Source: Alistipes sp. (GTDB lineage Bacteria > Bacteroidota > Bacteroidia > Bacteroidales > Rikenellaceae). Taken from it: 64,000 bases of DNA. Below the pieces are notes generated by a model that did no database searches, was not told where the DNA came from, and was given only the letters and a program-made list of their open reading frames with translations. The translations under genes and the position numbers were made by a program. How positions within the stretch are numbered: position 1 is the stretch's first letter; every line of letters starts with the position of its first letter. Positions 25,448-33,884 of this stretch are shown here, one piece after another. The stretch covers positions 1-64,000 of the forward strand of contig JAJQED010000004.1 in assembly GCA_021201825.1 (NCBI GenBank), written 5' to 3'.

Positions 25448-27201
25448 ATGCCCCGATTCAAAGCTACATATAACTTCCTCTTATTATTTGTATTGTCCGC
25501 ATCTTTCGGGCTGTCGGCCCACGGACAAACCTCCCCGGAAAAACCTGCATACCGCAATACCTTATCACCGGAACGGCAAGAAGCTTACCGGCAGGCCGAG
25601 GCCCGGTATTTATCGGAGCCGCCAGCGAGTATCCCAGTCACCTCGAACCGTCGCCTGGCCGATACCTATGCGGGAGTTCTGGCAATACCGGAAACCGATA
25701 CCGCAGAGGTAGCGGACAAGATAGCCGCGTTTCAAAAGCTCTCGGCCGAGGCCGCCCGCAAAAAGGAAACTTACCTCGAAATGGAGTGCCTCTACCGGGC
25801 GTTTATGCTGGCGTTCTGGTCGGAACACCGGGATTATTCCAAGGGGTTCGAACTGGCGTTGGTTCTTGAAGAAAAACTGTCGGCCGTCACCGAACGGCAA
25901 TATCCCGACTGTCGAAACGTATGGTTCCGTATCAGTGAAGCCTACTATCTTTTCAAGGATTTCAATAAGAGTATCGAACTGGCCCTGAATGCCATTACGG
26001 ATGAGCCGCCGCGCTCCTTTACGGACCTGGCCAACCTCGAAGGGCGCAAGATATTGGCTATGGCTTACGGTATGGTCGGCGACTTCGACCGGTCGGACGT
26101 ATATATCCGTTCTACATGGAAGAGCTGGGATATGGTCGAGGGCCGTCCGGTCTTCGATGCAATGGCTCTGGCCCACATGGCCTGCAACGAAATGGATCGC
26201 GGCAACTGGCATAAGGCATTGGCATTGAATAATGAAGTACTGGAATACCTGAAAACCACGGGCGATCCCGGCCACGTTGCCGGTATGTATGCCTGCCAAT
26301 CTTTCTGCTATTACGGCCTTGGCGAACCAGAGAAGATCGGCGCTATCGCCGACAGTATGCTACACTATGCCTCGCTCGATACCTACAACCGCAATAAACG
26401 GCTCAAACAGGCATACGCCAACCTCTCGCGTTATAATGGGGTTATCGGCAATGTCCCTGTTATGCAGCAGTATCAGGATTCACTGGTAGCAATTTACAAA
26501 CAAGAGGAAGATTTAGCCGCATCGCGATATATATCGTAGGCAAGGTTTCTGTTCGCCCAGAACAAGATACATGCACGGGAGGAAAACCTTTCGAGACAGC
26601 GCCGGGTCATCGATGTAATGCTATCCGCCCTGGCCTTGTCCATAGTTTCCTTACAATTATTTTCCGGCTTTACCGCCGCCAGCAGTCCGCCTACAAGGCA
26701 CTCGTTACCAAAGCCGAGCAATGGGCCTATTATAACCCGGGTAAAGCCGGGCCTTCTACGGACTCTAAAAACGTGTCCGACAATAGCCTGTCCGCCGAGG
26801 AATTACAGTTGGCGGACAAATTGAGGGCGTTTATGTCGACCCACAGCCCATATACGGACCCCGGTCTGAGTCTCGATTCCCTTGCCGGTATGACAGGGAT
26901 CAACCGTAACCGTAATCGGTTATCACGTGTAATAAACAGGTCGTTCGGGGTCAATTTCAATCAGTTCGTCAACGATCATCGTATTAAATACGCCGTGCGT
27001 TTATTGTCCGAACCTGCCTCGGAGAACATATCCACCGAACAGTTAATGGAACGCGCGGGATTCAGCAACCGCAACTCTTTTTATACGACTTTCAAACAGG
27101 CCACGGGCCTCACCCCCGCCCAATACCGTAAGGCTCGTACGGACCTGCGGCACGCGCCTTTTGCCGGCACGGACGACCACGAGGGTAGGGTGTCGAAGTA
27201 A
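25448..27201 (+). pseudogene. Broken TPR-AraC transcriptional regulator
   Basis: The N-terminal piece (25448-26539, 363 residues) has a signal/anchor and TPR-like helical repeats, then stops at TAG 26537. The same frame continues after the stop with sensible sequence (FLFAQNKIHAREENLSRQR and the start of a membrane helix, SALALSIVSLQLF). Near 26655 the reading must move to another frame to give RLYRRQQSAYKALVTKAEQW and the AraC HTH (SLDSLAGMTGINRNRNRLSR, LMERAGFSNRNSFYTTFKQ) up to 27201. An intact gene would encode about 580 residues: a TPR sensor, one membrane helix and a DNA-binding domain. Two lesions within 120 bp make decay likelier than recoding. It lies directly at the ICE boundary. 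Confidence 0.85.
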
Positions 27202-27739
27202 AATGGTAAGGCTCAGTTTCTTCGAGGATGTTGGTTAGTTCCTCGAAAGTATGAGGAATAAAACCGTAATCTATGGTACCATATGGATATTCGGCGATGA
27301 TTCTGCATCCATCAATACCGTCCTGATTGTCCTGCATATGTTTATAAGAGTCTCGAAGAAATTCTCTTTTTAAATGCCTGTAGAGGTAATCTTCATCAGC
27401 ACGGTATGTTATTCTTTCCCCATTTTGCGGATAACTCGGTATTCCTGTATTGGTACCTGTGTGCAGATAATGGAGAATGAAGTTCTCAACAGTCGGTATA
27501 AGATAAATTGTTTTGGGGTTCTCCGCCTTGAACGGAATATCAACTTTAAAAGATGGTAGGTTATCATCTATATAAAGTACAAGTTTAAGGTCAACACCAT
27601 CCCTGACCATTTGACGGAAAAATTTATATAATCTTTGATTATCGGAGAATTGAAGGTCAAAATAGGTTATTGGATTAAATTCACCCTCTAATGGAGGATA
27701 ATCCTCTATGGTCTTGTGCTTTTTTGATTCCATAATCAC
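27110..27739 (-). CDS. ICE-end hypothetical protein, C-terminus probably altered by the junction
   Basis: A 209-residue protein, paralogous to the next gene: both have a late block of the form PYGTIDYGFIPHTFEEL against PHGTINYGKLPYSLEEL, and the paralog ends soon after it. Here the frame runs on for about 30 more residues (PYHFTSTPYPRGRPCRQK) that lie antisense to the AraC pseudogene. The native gene probably ended near 27200 and the extra tail comes from the chromosomal flank. The family and function are unknown. It overlaps the upstream paralog by 4 nt and both look like the outermost genes of the element. Confidence 0.6.
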   Translation of the reverse strand: MIMESKKHKTIEDYPPLEGEFNPITYFDLQFSDNQRLYKFFRQMVRDGVDLKLVLYIDDNLPSFKVDIPFKAENPKTIYLIPTVENFILHYLHTGTNTGIPSYPQNGERITYRADEDYLYRHLKREFLRDSYKHMQDNQDGIDGCRIIAEYPYGTIDYGFIPHTFEELTNILEETEPYHFTSTPYPRGRPCRQKARAAGPYEPYGIGRG

Positions 27740-28233
27740 AGGGAATCCAGTTTGGCAACCAATTCTTCTAAACTGTAAGGCAACTTACCATAATTTATGG
27801 TGCCATGTGGATAAACGGCTTTGTATTCCCCTGTGGCTTTGTTATATCTGGTGGCCCCCTGCGCTCGGTCGTATTTTATAAGATGTAAAACGTAATTGTC
27901 ATTAGCATTACGGTGGATGTTGAAGGCATCGTTTACTGTACGGCTTTTAACACCGCGCGCAATCCAGTTCAAAACATCATGTATTATCTCTTTATTTAGA
28001 TATATCGTAGCATATCTATCATCAGGTAATGCAATCTTGTAATATGGCATCCCATCACGGATACCAAAATTTATATCGAGATGCTTGTTTTCGATAACTA
28101 AATCAAGAAAAATATCATAATTTCTGGCATTATCGGAGGTGACTAAATCGGCCATTGTCAGGTTTTTCATCGGAACATTAGCGTCAAGCATCATATCCTG
28201 AAAATCATCGTCGGTAAAAAATTCGTCAACCAT
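27736..28233 (-). CDS. ICE-end hypothetical protein
   Basis: A 165-residue soluble acidic protein (MVDEFFTDDDFQDMMLD at the start) without a recognised domain. It shares DNARNYDIFLDLVIENKHLD and the PHGTINYGKLPYSLEEL block with its downstream paralog, to which it is coupled by a 4-nt overlap. ATG 28233 is chosen because the upstream extension to 28293 is hydrophobic and unlike the paralog. Base composition is AT-rich like the ICE. Duplication at the element end next to the integrase suggests cargo, perhaps a toxin/immunity or defence pair, without proof. Confidence 0.6.
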   Translation of the reverse strand: MVDEFFTDDDFQDMMLDANVPMKNLTMADLVTSDNARNYDIFLDLVIENKHLDINFGIRDGMPYYKIALPDDRYATIYLNKEIIHDVLNWIARGVKSRTVNDAFNIHRNANDNYVLHLIKYDRAQGATRYNKATGEYKAVYPHGTINYGKLPYSLEELVAKLDSL

Positions 28234-28371
28234 AATATAGGAATTTAAGCTGGGTAATATTTTGACAAGCAATATAATAAAAAAAGGAACCACCTGTTTT
28301 GGGGCGGTTCCCTTAGTAGTGACAAATTTTTCAGGGGAGTATAAAAATGACTTTTCAGAATATTATGTCAT

Positions 28372-29524
28372 TCACACCAAATTCTTCATCGCCTCGTCAA
28401 TCTGCGAGTTCTCGAAACTATCGAGGTAGATTTGCGTAACTTTTTCTGAGCTGTGACCGAGTGATTCACAGATTATCGAGGTCGATACTCCTGCACGTTT
28501 CAGTACCGTGGCGTATGAGTGTCGCGCCACATAGGTGGTAAGGTCGATTGGAACACCCAACTCTTTCCCTATTTCCTTTAACCGACCATTTACTTTAGTT
28601 ATCACTTTGTGGATGCGGTTGCGTCTTTTCTGCTCGGTGTCATGGTAAGTATCGAGAATCGGAAAGAGGTACGGATTATTCGGATTGGAATAAATCTCTA
28701 TTATATGCTGGGCTTGCGGTTGTAGTGGTAGGCGAATAAGTTTGCCCGTTTTCTTACGGGTATAAACCAAACGACCGTCCACGATATTATTTGCGGTAAG
28801 CATCGAAATATCCACGAAGTTTATTCCGCCAGCATAATAGGTGAACGAAAACAAATCAACCGAGAACCGAGTATAGAAATCCCTGTCCGAGCAATCATAA
28901 TCCATTATCGCTTTTATATGGTCTTTATGTATTGCCCTTTTCGCGGTCGCTTTATGCAGTTTGGATACCTTATATGATTTGAAAGGGTAATGTACGGAAA
29001 CGTTTTCCTATCGTATTCTCGGCGGAACCCTGCGAACGCAACCATTCCTCGTACCGTTTCAACCATGTTATATCTATATCGGAAAAATAGATATTCAGGT
29101 GGCCGTTGAACTTAATTAAGGAGTTATATACTTCCAGAAAAGTCATTGCATAGCCTGTACGCTTTTGGCTTTTTAATCGGCATATCTGCTCCTTTAAAAA
29201 TTTATCGACCGTGCGGACTACGGAACCACCAGTGACTTTCTCGAATAGGGTGGTAGCGGTAAAATCCTTATTCTCTGTTTTCAGTTCGATAATCTGCTCC
29301 TGATACGCCCTGCGTTTTTCGGTAATCAGGCGTTCAATTTGCGGTTTATTTGGACAATTACGCTTAGGCTTGTTCTTCGTGAAATCCCAAAATTCAGGAT
29401 TGAGGGAGATTCCGAGAGAGGAATACTTGCATTTGCGGTCTTTGGTGATTCGTAACATTAACGGTGATTCGTTGTTTGCCAGCACTTTAGATTTATAGCA
29501 AACTACTTCGATTGTAACGCTCAT
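28372..29524 (-). pseudogene. Tyrosine integrase with internal deletion
   Basis: The N-terminal part (28970-29524) has the arm-binding and SAM-like core-binding regions found in Bacteroidota integrases (MSVTIEVVCYKSKVLANNES, NPEFWDFTKNKPKRN, ENTIGKRFRTL) and then runs into a stop. The C-terminal part (28372-28970) resumes in another frame with YPFKSYKVSKLHKATAKRAI, FTYYAGGINFVDIS, ARHSYATVLKRAGVS and LGHSSEKVTQIYL, so the catalytic R, HxxR, H and Y are present. Family members normally have about 15-20 residues between FRTL and YPFKSYK, so an out-of-frame deletion of about 50 bp near 28990 has split the gene. The element probably cannot excise with this enzyme. Confidence 0.85.
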
Positions 29525-29584
29525 GGTTTACACAGCGGTTTACACAACCTGAACAAACCAACGTGAGAACGCTCAAAAAGGGCA

Positions 29585-29617
29585 CAAAAAAAGACAGCTA
29601 CATTTCTGTAACTGTCT
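29585..29617 (-). terminator. Intrinsic terminator next to the att-like remnant
   Basis: On the minus strand AGACAGTTACA and TGTAGCTGTCT form an 11-bp stem (one mismatch) with a GAAA-like loop, followed by TTTTTTT. It lies between the tRNA 3' remnant and the integrase, in the position where a tRNA terminator would be. Confidence 0.75.
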
Positions 29618-29626
29618 CATTTTCTG

Positions 29627-29648
29627 TGGTGCCACCAAGAATCGAACC
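29627..29648 (-). other. tRNA 3'-end remnant, candidate att core
   Basis: On the minus strand this reads GGTTCGATTC followed by TTGGTGGCACCA, which is the T-loop side, acceptor strand and CCA of a tRNA. The sequence upstream of it (29650 on) does not form the rest of a tRNA. Tyrosine integrases often target tRNA 3' ends and leave such a duplicated core at one junction. Which flank belongs to which element cannot be decided here. Confidence 0.6.
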
Positions 29649-29886
29649 TTGATTATAACACCCTAATAAACAGTTGTTTAATTAATCACTTATATCAAAA
29701 GCAACCGAATTTGCATGCTTATAATGCTTCGTAATGCTCCGTATTAATTAATACAAATATACTATATTATATATTGATAACCAAACCTATACGCCTATTT
29801 CGTAAAAAAAATTAATAGGCCCATAATGGGCCCCATGATCCCCAATAATGTCACGTCCATATTTGCATCATCAAATCAATTCAAAG

Positions 29887-30192
29887 ATGGATGCAAATAC
29901 AATCTTTAAGGAATTTTTCGAGGTTACATCCGAACGGATACAAACTATTTACGAGGACGTAAAAATGATTAAGTGTTCGTTCGTAATGGGTGAAGATCTT
30001 GTCCTCGACATTTACGATGTTGCCCAAGCATTAAAATGTACAGACCGGTATGTACATATGCTGATAAAGCGAGGTGAGATTAAGGGCTTCAAAATGGGAA
30101 GCAGGCGATTATTCCTAAAATCAGAAATTCAGGCATTCATTGATGAAAAGGTAAATAAGTCTAACTTAAAATCTTTAGATCATGAAAAATGA
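29887..30192 (+). CDS. Excisionase-like helix-turn-helix protein
   Basis: A 101-residue protein (114 if ATG 29848 is used) with a MerR/excisionase-type winged helix at about residues 38-85: VLDIYDVAQALKCTDRYVHM, then LIKRGEIKGFKMGSRRLF and LKSEIQAFIDEKV. In Bacteroidota ICEs and mobilisable elements such proteins sit beside the integrase or mobilisation genes and help excision or regulate them. Its end overlaps the next HTH gene by 11 nt. The role fits its position near the att-like region. Confidence 0.78.
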   Translation: MDANTIFKEFFEVTSERIQTIYEDVKMIKCSFVMGEDLVLDIYDVAQALKCTDRYVHMLIKRGEIKGFKMGSRRLFLKSEIQAFIDEKVNKSNLKSLDHEK

Positions 30193-30538
30193 ATCAGAAT
30201 TTCAGTTAATCAACAAAGAAACGTTGGCAGACCTTATGCGCAGGGCTTATAGGGCTAATTACATGGTTATAATGTTAACCTATATCTGCCAGCGTGAAAA
30301 TGTCAAATTATATTTGAGTCTAACTGAAGTATGTAAACTTTTTAACATACGGCCTGCCGTTCTAAAGCAGCACACTAAAAAGAAATGGATAAAATCCAAT
30401 ATAGTGGAGGGTGTACACTTTTATAGCGCTTATGACATTTGCTTATATGCGGAAAAGGTAAAGAGGCGGTTCAGGGTGAACCAGCTCAAAAAGGTTCCTG
30501 TAATGCCACAATTTCAATCACAACAAACAAACGGTTAA
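30182..30538 (+). CDS. Second helix-turn-helix protein of the excision module
   Basis: A 118-residue protein with a degenerate HTH at about residues 45-85 (LYLSLTEVCKLFNIRPAVLK, HTKKKWIKSNIVEGVHFY) and a basic C-terminus. Pairs of small HTH proteins in tandem are common in Bacteroidota mobile elements. It overlaps the preceding gene, so both are made together. A DNA-binding role is likely; the exact target is unknown. Confidence 0.7.
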   Translation: MKNESEFQLINKETLADLMRRAYRANYMVIMLTYICQRENVKLYLSLTEVCKLFNIRPAVLKQHTKKKWIKSNIVEGVHFYSAYDICLYAEKVKRRFRVNQLKKVPVMPQFQSQQTNG

Positions 30539-30544
30539 ACAATA

Positions 30545-30629
30545 GGCCGTCCGACCGACGGTCTTTAAATAATATATGGCTGTTGATTTACAGCCGTAAC
30601 CGAAGTCCTGGCCTGATCGCCGGGACTTT
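30545..30629 (+). promoter_or_regulatory. Three consecutive hairpins in the ParB leader
   Basis: GGCCGTC/GACGGTC (30545-30563), GGCTGT/ACAGCC (30578-30595) and AGTCCTGGC/GCCGGGACT (30604-30627) form three stems in a row, ending about 30 nt before the ATG at 30658. Only short T-runs follow the first and third. The arrangement looks like an attenuator or translation-control leader of the long ParB-like gene. Confidence 0.55.
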
Positions 30630-30657
30630 GCTTTTAATAACCTTCAAATTAAAATTT

Positions 30658-32778
30658 ATGAAAACTTCAAAATTAAACAACAAGTCACCAAAAGCATTAA
30701 AGAGTAGCAATGTAACCGCTCTTATGGTAATTAAAAATAATAATACAGCAGAAGCGGATGCAAAGAATAATTCGAAGAAAGAGGGTGATACTCCAATGCA
30801 GCAATGCACCGACAACCAGGTGCACGATGCGGTCATAATTGAAACGGCCCAGACAAAAGATGAGTCAACCGAGAAGATGGAAATCGTTAAGATATATAAT
30901 ATTCCGTTGGAACTTATCGAGCCGAGCCCAATGAATGACCGTACAGACTGGAACGAGAAAGAATTGCAGGAATTGTCGCAAAGTATTAAGGATGTGGGCG
31001 TACAGTCTCCTATTCTTGTGAGACCGATACCGGGAAATAAAGGTCTTCATCAAATAATTTTTGGAGAGCGTCGGTATAGAGCAAGCAAGATGGCCGAAAA
31101 GCAGGCAATTCCCTGTCTGGTACAAGATTGTGACGATGATGAGGCATTGAAGCTGACAATTATCGAGAACCTTCACCGGAAAGAACTGTCCGACTTCGAG
31201 CAGGGAAAAGTTTTTCTCCGTTATATCCAAAACCAGTATACGGTAGAACAGATAGCCTTAACGCTCGGAGTAAGTGAATTCTTTATACAGACTCGACTAC
31301 GGCTGTTGGCATTGATTCCGGAATTCATCCAACAGTACGAAGACGGGAAATTGACAATAGCGAAAGCCATTGAATTGGCCAAATACGATGAGAAAATTCA
31401 AAAGGATGCCTACCAGAACCATTTTAATAATTGGATGGGAGGTTGGGGAAATCTGACGGCAAAACAACTTGCCAAAGAATTGAACGAAAAATATGGAAAG
31501 GAACTCGACAGATATTCTTTCGATAAAACCGAGTGTAAAACCTGCGCAGATAATACTGGCGTTGCCGTACTGTTTAGCGAATGTAGTTTAAATCCCTCCT
31601 GTAAGAATTGGGATTGTTTACGGGCTAAAAATAACAGCCATATAATTGCCTCGGTCGATGAGCAGTTGAAAAAATATCCTCTAACAGTTATCGTCTTAAC
31701 TTCTCCTAATGAAGTTGTCCGAGAATACCTTGAAGAAAATGGGATCCAAATCAAAGAAGATTTCATATGGCAGAATTACCTTAGAATTTCCCAGCCGGAA
31801 CGCCCAGTCAAGAATAAATATCCAAAACTCAAAAATTTCAAACAAGCCACGGCAGACTATGAGGCGGAATTGAAAACAAACCTTGCTGAAATTGAAAAGC
31901 AGGAAAGGCAGGTAGCACAAGGTCGTAAAACCCGCTATTGTGTCATTAATTATTATGGAGTGGAGATATACTATGATAAAGAAGTTAAAGAAAATACAAA
32001 AAAGTCAGCAAAGAGTAAATCGGTGGCTGATGAAATAATTCAGGATAATAAAAACCTGAAGGAAGAAATCATTGTGCAGGAAAGCAAAGACAAAAGGAAT
32101 TTTGAAATATGTCAGCGAAATATTGTTAAAGATTCCATTAAGATGCTCGGTGAAAAGTTGTTCTCATCCGGTAATTTGACGAAAGAGGAACGGGTAATGG
32201 AGTATTTCTACAAACTCAAATCACTGCGGATTGTCAGCTATGAAATATTCCCGGAGTTGAAAGATGGTTATCAAAAACACCATGGTTCTTATAAGGGTAT
32301 TGGTGGCTATTTTCCAACTTATCGCCCCGCAGACGAACTACTGATGCAGATAAGTCGGAATCTATCACCGGAACAAAAGAATATAATAGACCGTGACTGG
32401 ATTTTTGCCCACCTGAAACAAACAAGGGAGAGGGAGTTGGTTCCATCGGAAATGCTTTGCATATTCGGGTTGAAGCAAGACCCTATTGAGCAAAGGAAAT
32501 TAATGGCCGCTCCCACTGACTTGTACAATAAACGTAAAGGGAAAATTGAGCAGAAAGTCACCGCTCTTTTAAGCAACTTTATAAATCCTGAAGATCTATT
32601 AAATCCGGTCCCATCGTGGGGAGCAGATGATGATTATGAACCGAATTTGCCTGTCGAAATTGAAGAGTACGATCCGGATAATAATAATGTTATATATATT
32701 CCCGATGAGCAGTTGTACCCTGATGATGAGCAATTCATGTTTCAGGCACCGGCAGTAAGTTTCCAGGTTAGCGCCTAA
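30658..32778 (+). CDS. Large ParB/RepB-like protein
   Basis: A 706-residue protein. After a low-complexity N-terminus, residues about 75-180 form a ParB/Spo0J N-terminal domain: IPLELIEPSPMNDR, LQELSQSIKDVGVQSPILVR, the signature FGERRYRASKMAEKQAIPCL and TIIENLHRKELSDFEQG. A helix-turn-helix follows (YTVEQIALTLGVSEFFIQTR). The remaining 450 residues are helical, with a Cys-rich patch (CKTCADNTG, CSLNPSCKNWDC) that could bind zinc. The FGERRYRA motif is the CTP-binding box of ParB. No parA lies beside it, so a role in ICE maintenance or regulation is likelier than plasmid partition. ATG 30658 follows a structured leader. Confidence 0.85.
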   Translation: MKTSKLNNKSPKALKSSNVTALMVIKNNNTAEADAKNNSKKEGDTPMQQCTDNQVHDAVIIETAQTKDESTEKMEIVKIYNIPLELIEPSPMNDRTDWNEKELQELSQSIKDVGVQSPILVRPIPGNKGLHQIIFGERRYRASKMAEKQAIPCLVQDCDDDEALKLTIIENLHRKELSDFEQGKVFLRYIQNQYTVEQIALTLGVSEFFIQTRLRLLALIPEFIQQYEDGKLTIAKAIELAKYDEKIQKDAYQNHFNNWMGGWGNLTAKQLAKELNEKYGKELDRYSFDKTECKTCADNTGVAVLFSECSLNPSCKNWDCLRAKNNSHIIASVDEQLKKYPLTVIVLTSPNEVVREYLEENGIQIKEDFIWQNYLRISQPERPVKNKYPKLKNFKQATADYEAELKTNLAEIEKQERQVAQGRKTRYCVINYYGVEIYYDKEVKENTKKSAKSKSVADEIIQDNKNLKEEIIVQESKDKRNFEICQRNIVKDSIKMLGEKLFSSGNLTKEERVMEYFYKLKSLRIVSYEIFPELKDGYQKHHGSYKGIGGYFPTYRPADELLMQISRNLSPEQKNIIDRDWIFAHLKQTRERELVPSEMLCIFGLKQDPIEQRKLMAAPTDLYNKRKGKIEQKVTALLSNFINPEDLLNPVPSWGADDDYEPNLPVEIEEYDPDNNNVIYIPDEQLYPDDEQFMFQAPAVSFQVSA

Positions 32779-32829
32779 TTACCAATATGCGTAAAGGGCT
32801 ATAAACAACTGGGATAGTTGCTAATAATT

Positions 32830-32866
32830 AAGAGCAGCACAGAATGAATTCTGTGCTGCTCTTTAC
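32830..32866 (+). terminator. Long palindromic terminator
   Basis: AGAGCAGCACAGAAT (32831-32845) and ATTCTGTGCTGCTCT (32848-32862) are perfect 15-nt arms, flanked by A's and followed by TTTAC. It lies 52 nt after the ParB-like gene and before the 32918 gene. Confidence 0.85.
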
Positions 32867-32917
32867 TTACCCGGTTACCAACATTTACACAAACTACTTT
32901 CATTAAAATTAAAAATT

Positions 32918-33823
32918 ATGAATAATCAGAATGCTTTAATAAACGGAAACATGAAAACCTTCATGTTCGACGCAAAAACCAGGATAGCAGAACTCGACCT
33001 GCCGACACTTCGACGCACGAGTGATGCCAATAATCCATATGGAAAGCCTTTAAGGGGAGTTTATCATTACAAGGCTATTGAAAATATAGAGGATATGTGC
33101 CGGAAGTTAAATCTTTCATATGAGATCGAAGAAATATTCGCCGCACAAAACAACAACAAAAATTTGCCGGGTGTAATAGTATTGCCCGAACTGGAGGAGA
33201 AATACGGAAAAGATGCTGTCGAAGCCCATATTCTTAACCGTATATATACAACTTTCCGAATCGATGACGGTCAGGATAATGAAACCACAACAACACTGGC
33301 TCTGGCCTACCATCAGGATGGAATACAGGCAGCAATAGGTCCGTGTGTAAAGATATGTCATAACCAATGTATCCTTTCGCCAGAAAGAATGGTTTCGGAT
33401 TATGGTAAAAATAAGGTACCATTCGAACATCTGTTTGTTATCATCGAAAGTTGGCTTAATAACTTTTCGAATCATCGAGCAGAGGATCTCACTAAAATTA
33501 GGGCGCTTAAATCTGCCGTCCTCTCTAAAAAGGATGTGATCCGGTTCATTGGATTGCTTACTTCAATTAGAGTAGCACAGGACAGCAAGGATAAAGGAAT
33601 TTCGTTTAACCTTGAAAATTATCCTCTAAACCAAAGTCAAATTACCATCGTTGCGGAATCCCTACTCATAAAAATGAAAGATAGAGAGGAAATAACAGCG
33701 TGGGAGGTATACAATGCCGCTACGGAATTGTATAAACCAGGTCGCTGTGAAATACCAAACCTGTTCTTACAAAACATATCCATGGTAGAAACACTTATAG
33801 GATTTTGTTCCGGGAGGTTGTAA
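32918..33823 (+). CDS. DUF3871-like ICE protein
   Basis: A 301-residue soluble protein resembling DUF3871 proteins that accompany Bacteroidota conjugative elements and phages: LRGVYHYKAIENIEDMCRKL, then TTTLALAYHQDGIQAAIGPC, VKICHNQCILSPERMVSDYG, LFVIIESWLNNFSNH and ITAWEVYNAATELYKPGRCE. The overall form (a core used on its own ICE, with an alpha/beta middle) recalls single-stranded-DNA or replication-linked DUF932-type proteins. The assignment is from pattern memory and the function is unknown. Confidence 0.7.
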   Translation: MNNQNALINGNMKTFMFDAKTRIAELDLPTLRRTSDANNPYGKPLRGVYHYKAIENIEDMCRKLNLSYEIEEIFAAQNNNKNLPGVIVLPELEEKYGKDAVEAHILNRIYTTFRIDDGQDNETTTTLALAYHQDGIQAAIGPCVKICHNQCILSPERMVSDYGKNKVPFEHLFVIIESWLNNFSNHRAEDLTKIRALKSAVLSKKDVIRFIGLLTSIRVAQDSKDKGISFNLENYPLNQSQITIVAESLLIKMKDREEITAWEVYNAATELYKPGRCEIPNLFLQNISMVETLIGFCSGRL

Positions 33824-33884
33824 ATGTATCTCAAGCGGCTCCCGTGCAAAACTTCCTAATACCATTTTTTGAATCTCAATCATT

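Larger units (their letters stand above)
29525..29886. other. Gene-free att-like region
   Basis: This 360-bp stretch holds a terminator (29585-29617), a tRNA 3'-end remnant (29627-29648), short direct repeats of TAATGCT with near copies (about 29705-29750) that could be integrase or excisionase arm sites, an AT-rich block and a small palindrome GGCCCATAATGGGCC near 29817. No coding frame is credible. Confidence 0.55.

Noticed and set aside
26537-26665. Programmed frameshift or readthrough in the TPR-AraC gene
   Set aside because: It would need a TAG readthrough and a separate frameshift without a slippery site; decay or assembly error is simpler.
29627-29700. Complete tRNA gene on the minus strand
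   Set aside because: Only the T-loop side and acceptor with CCA can be read; upstream sequence forms no anticodon or D arm.
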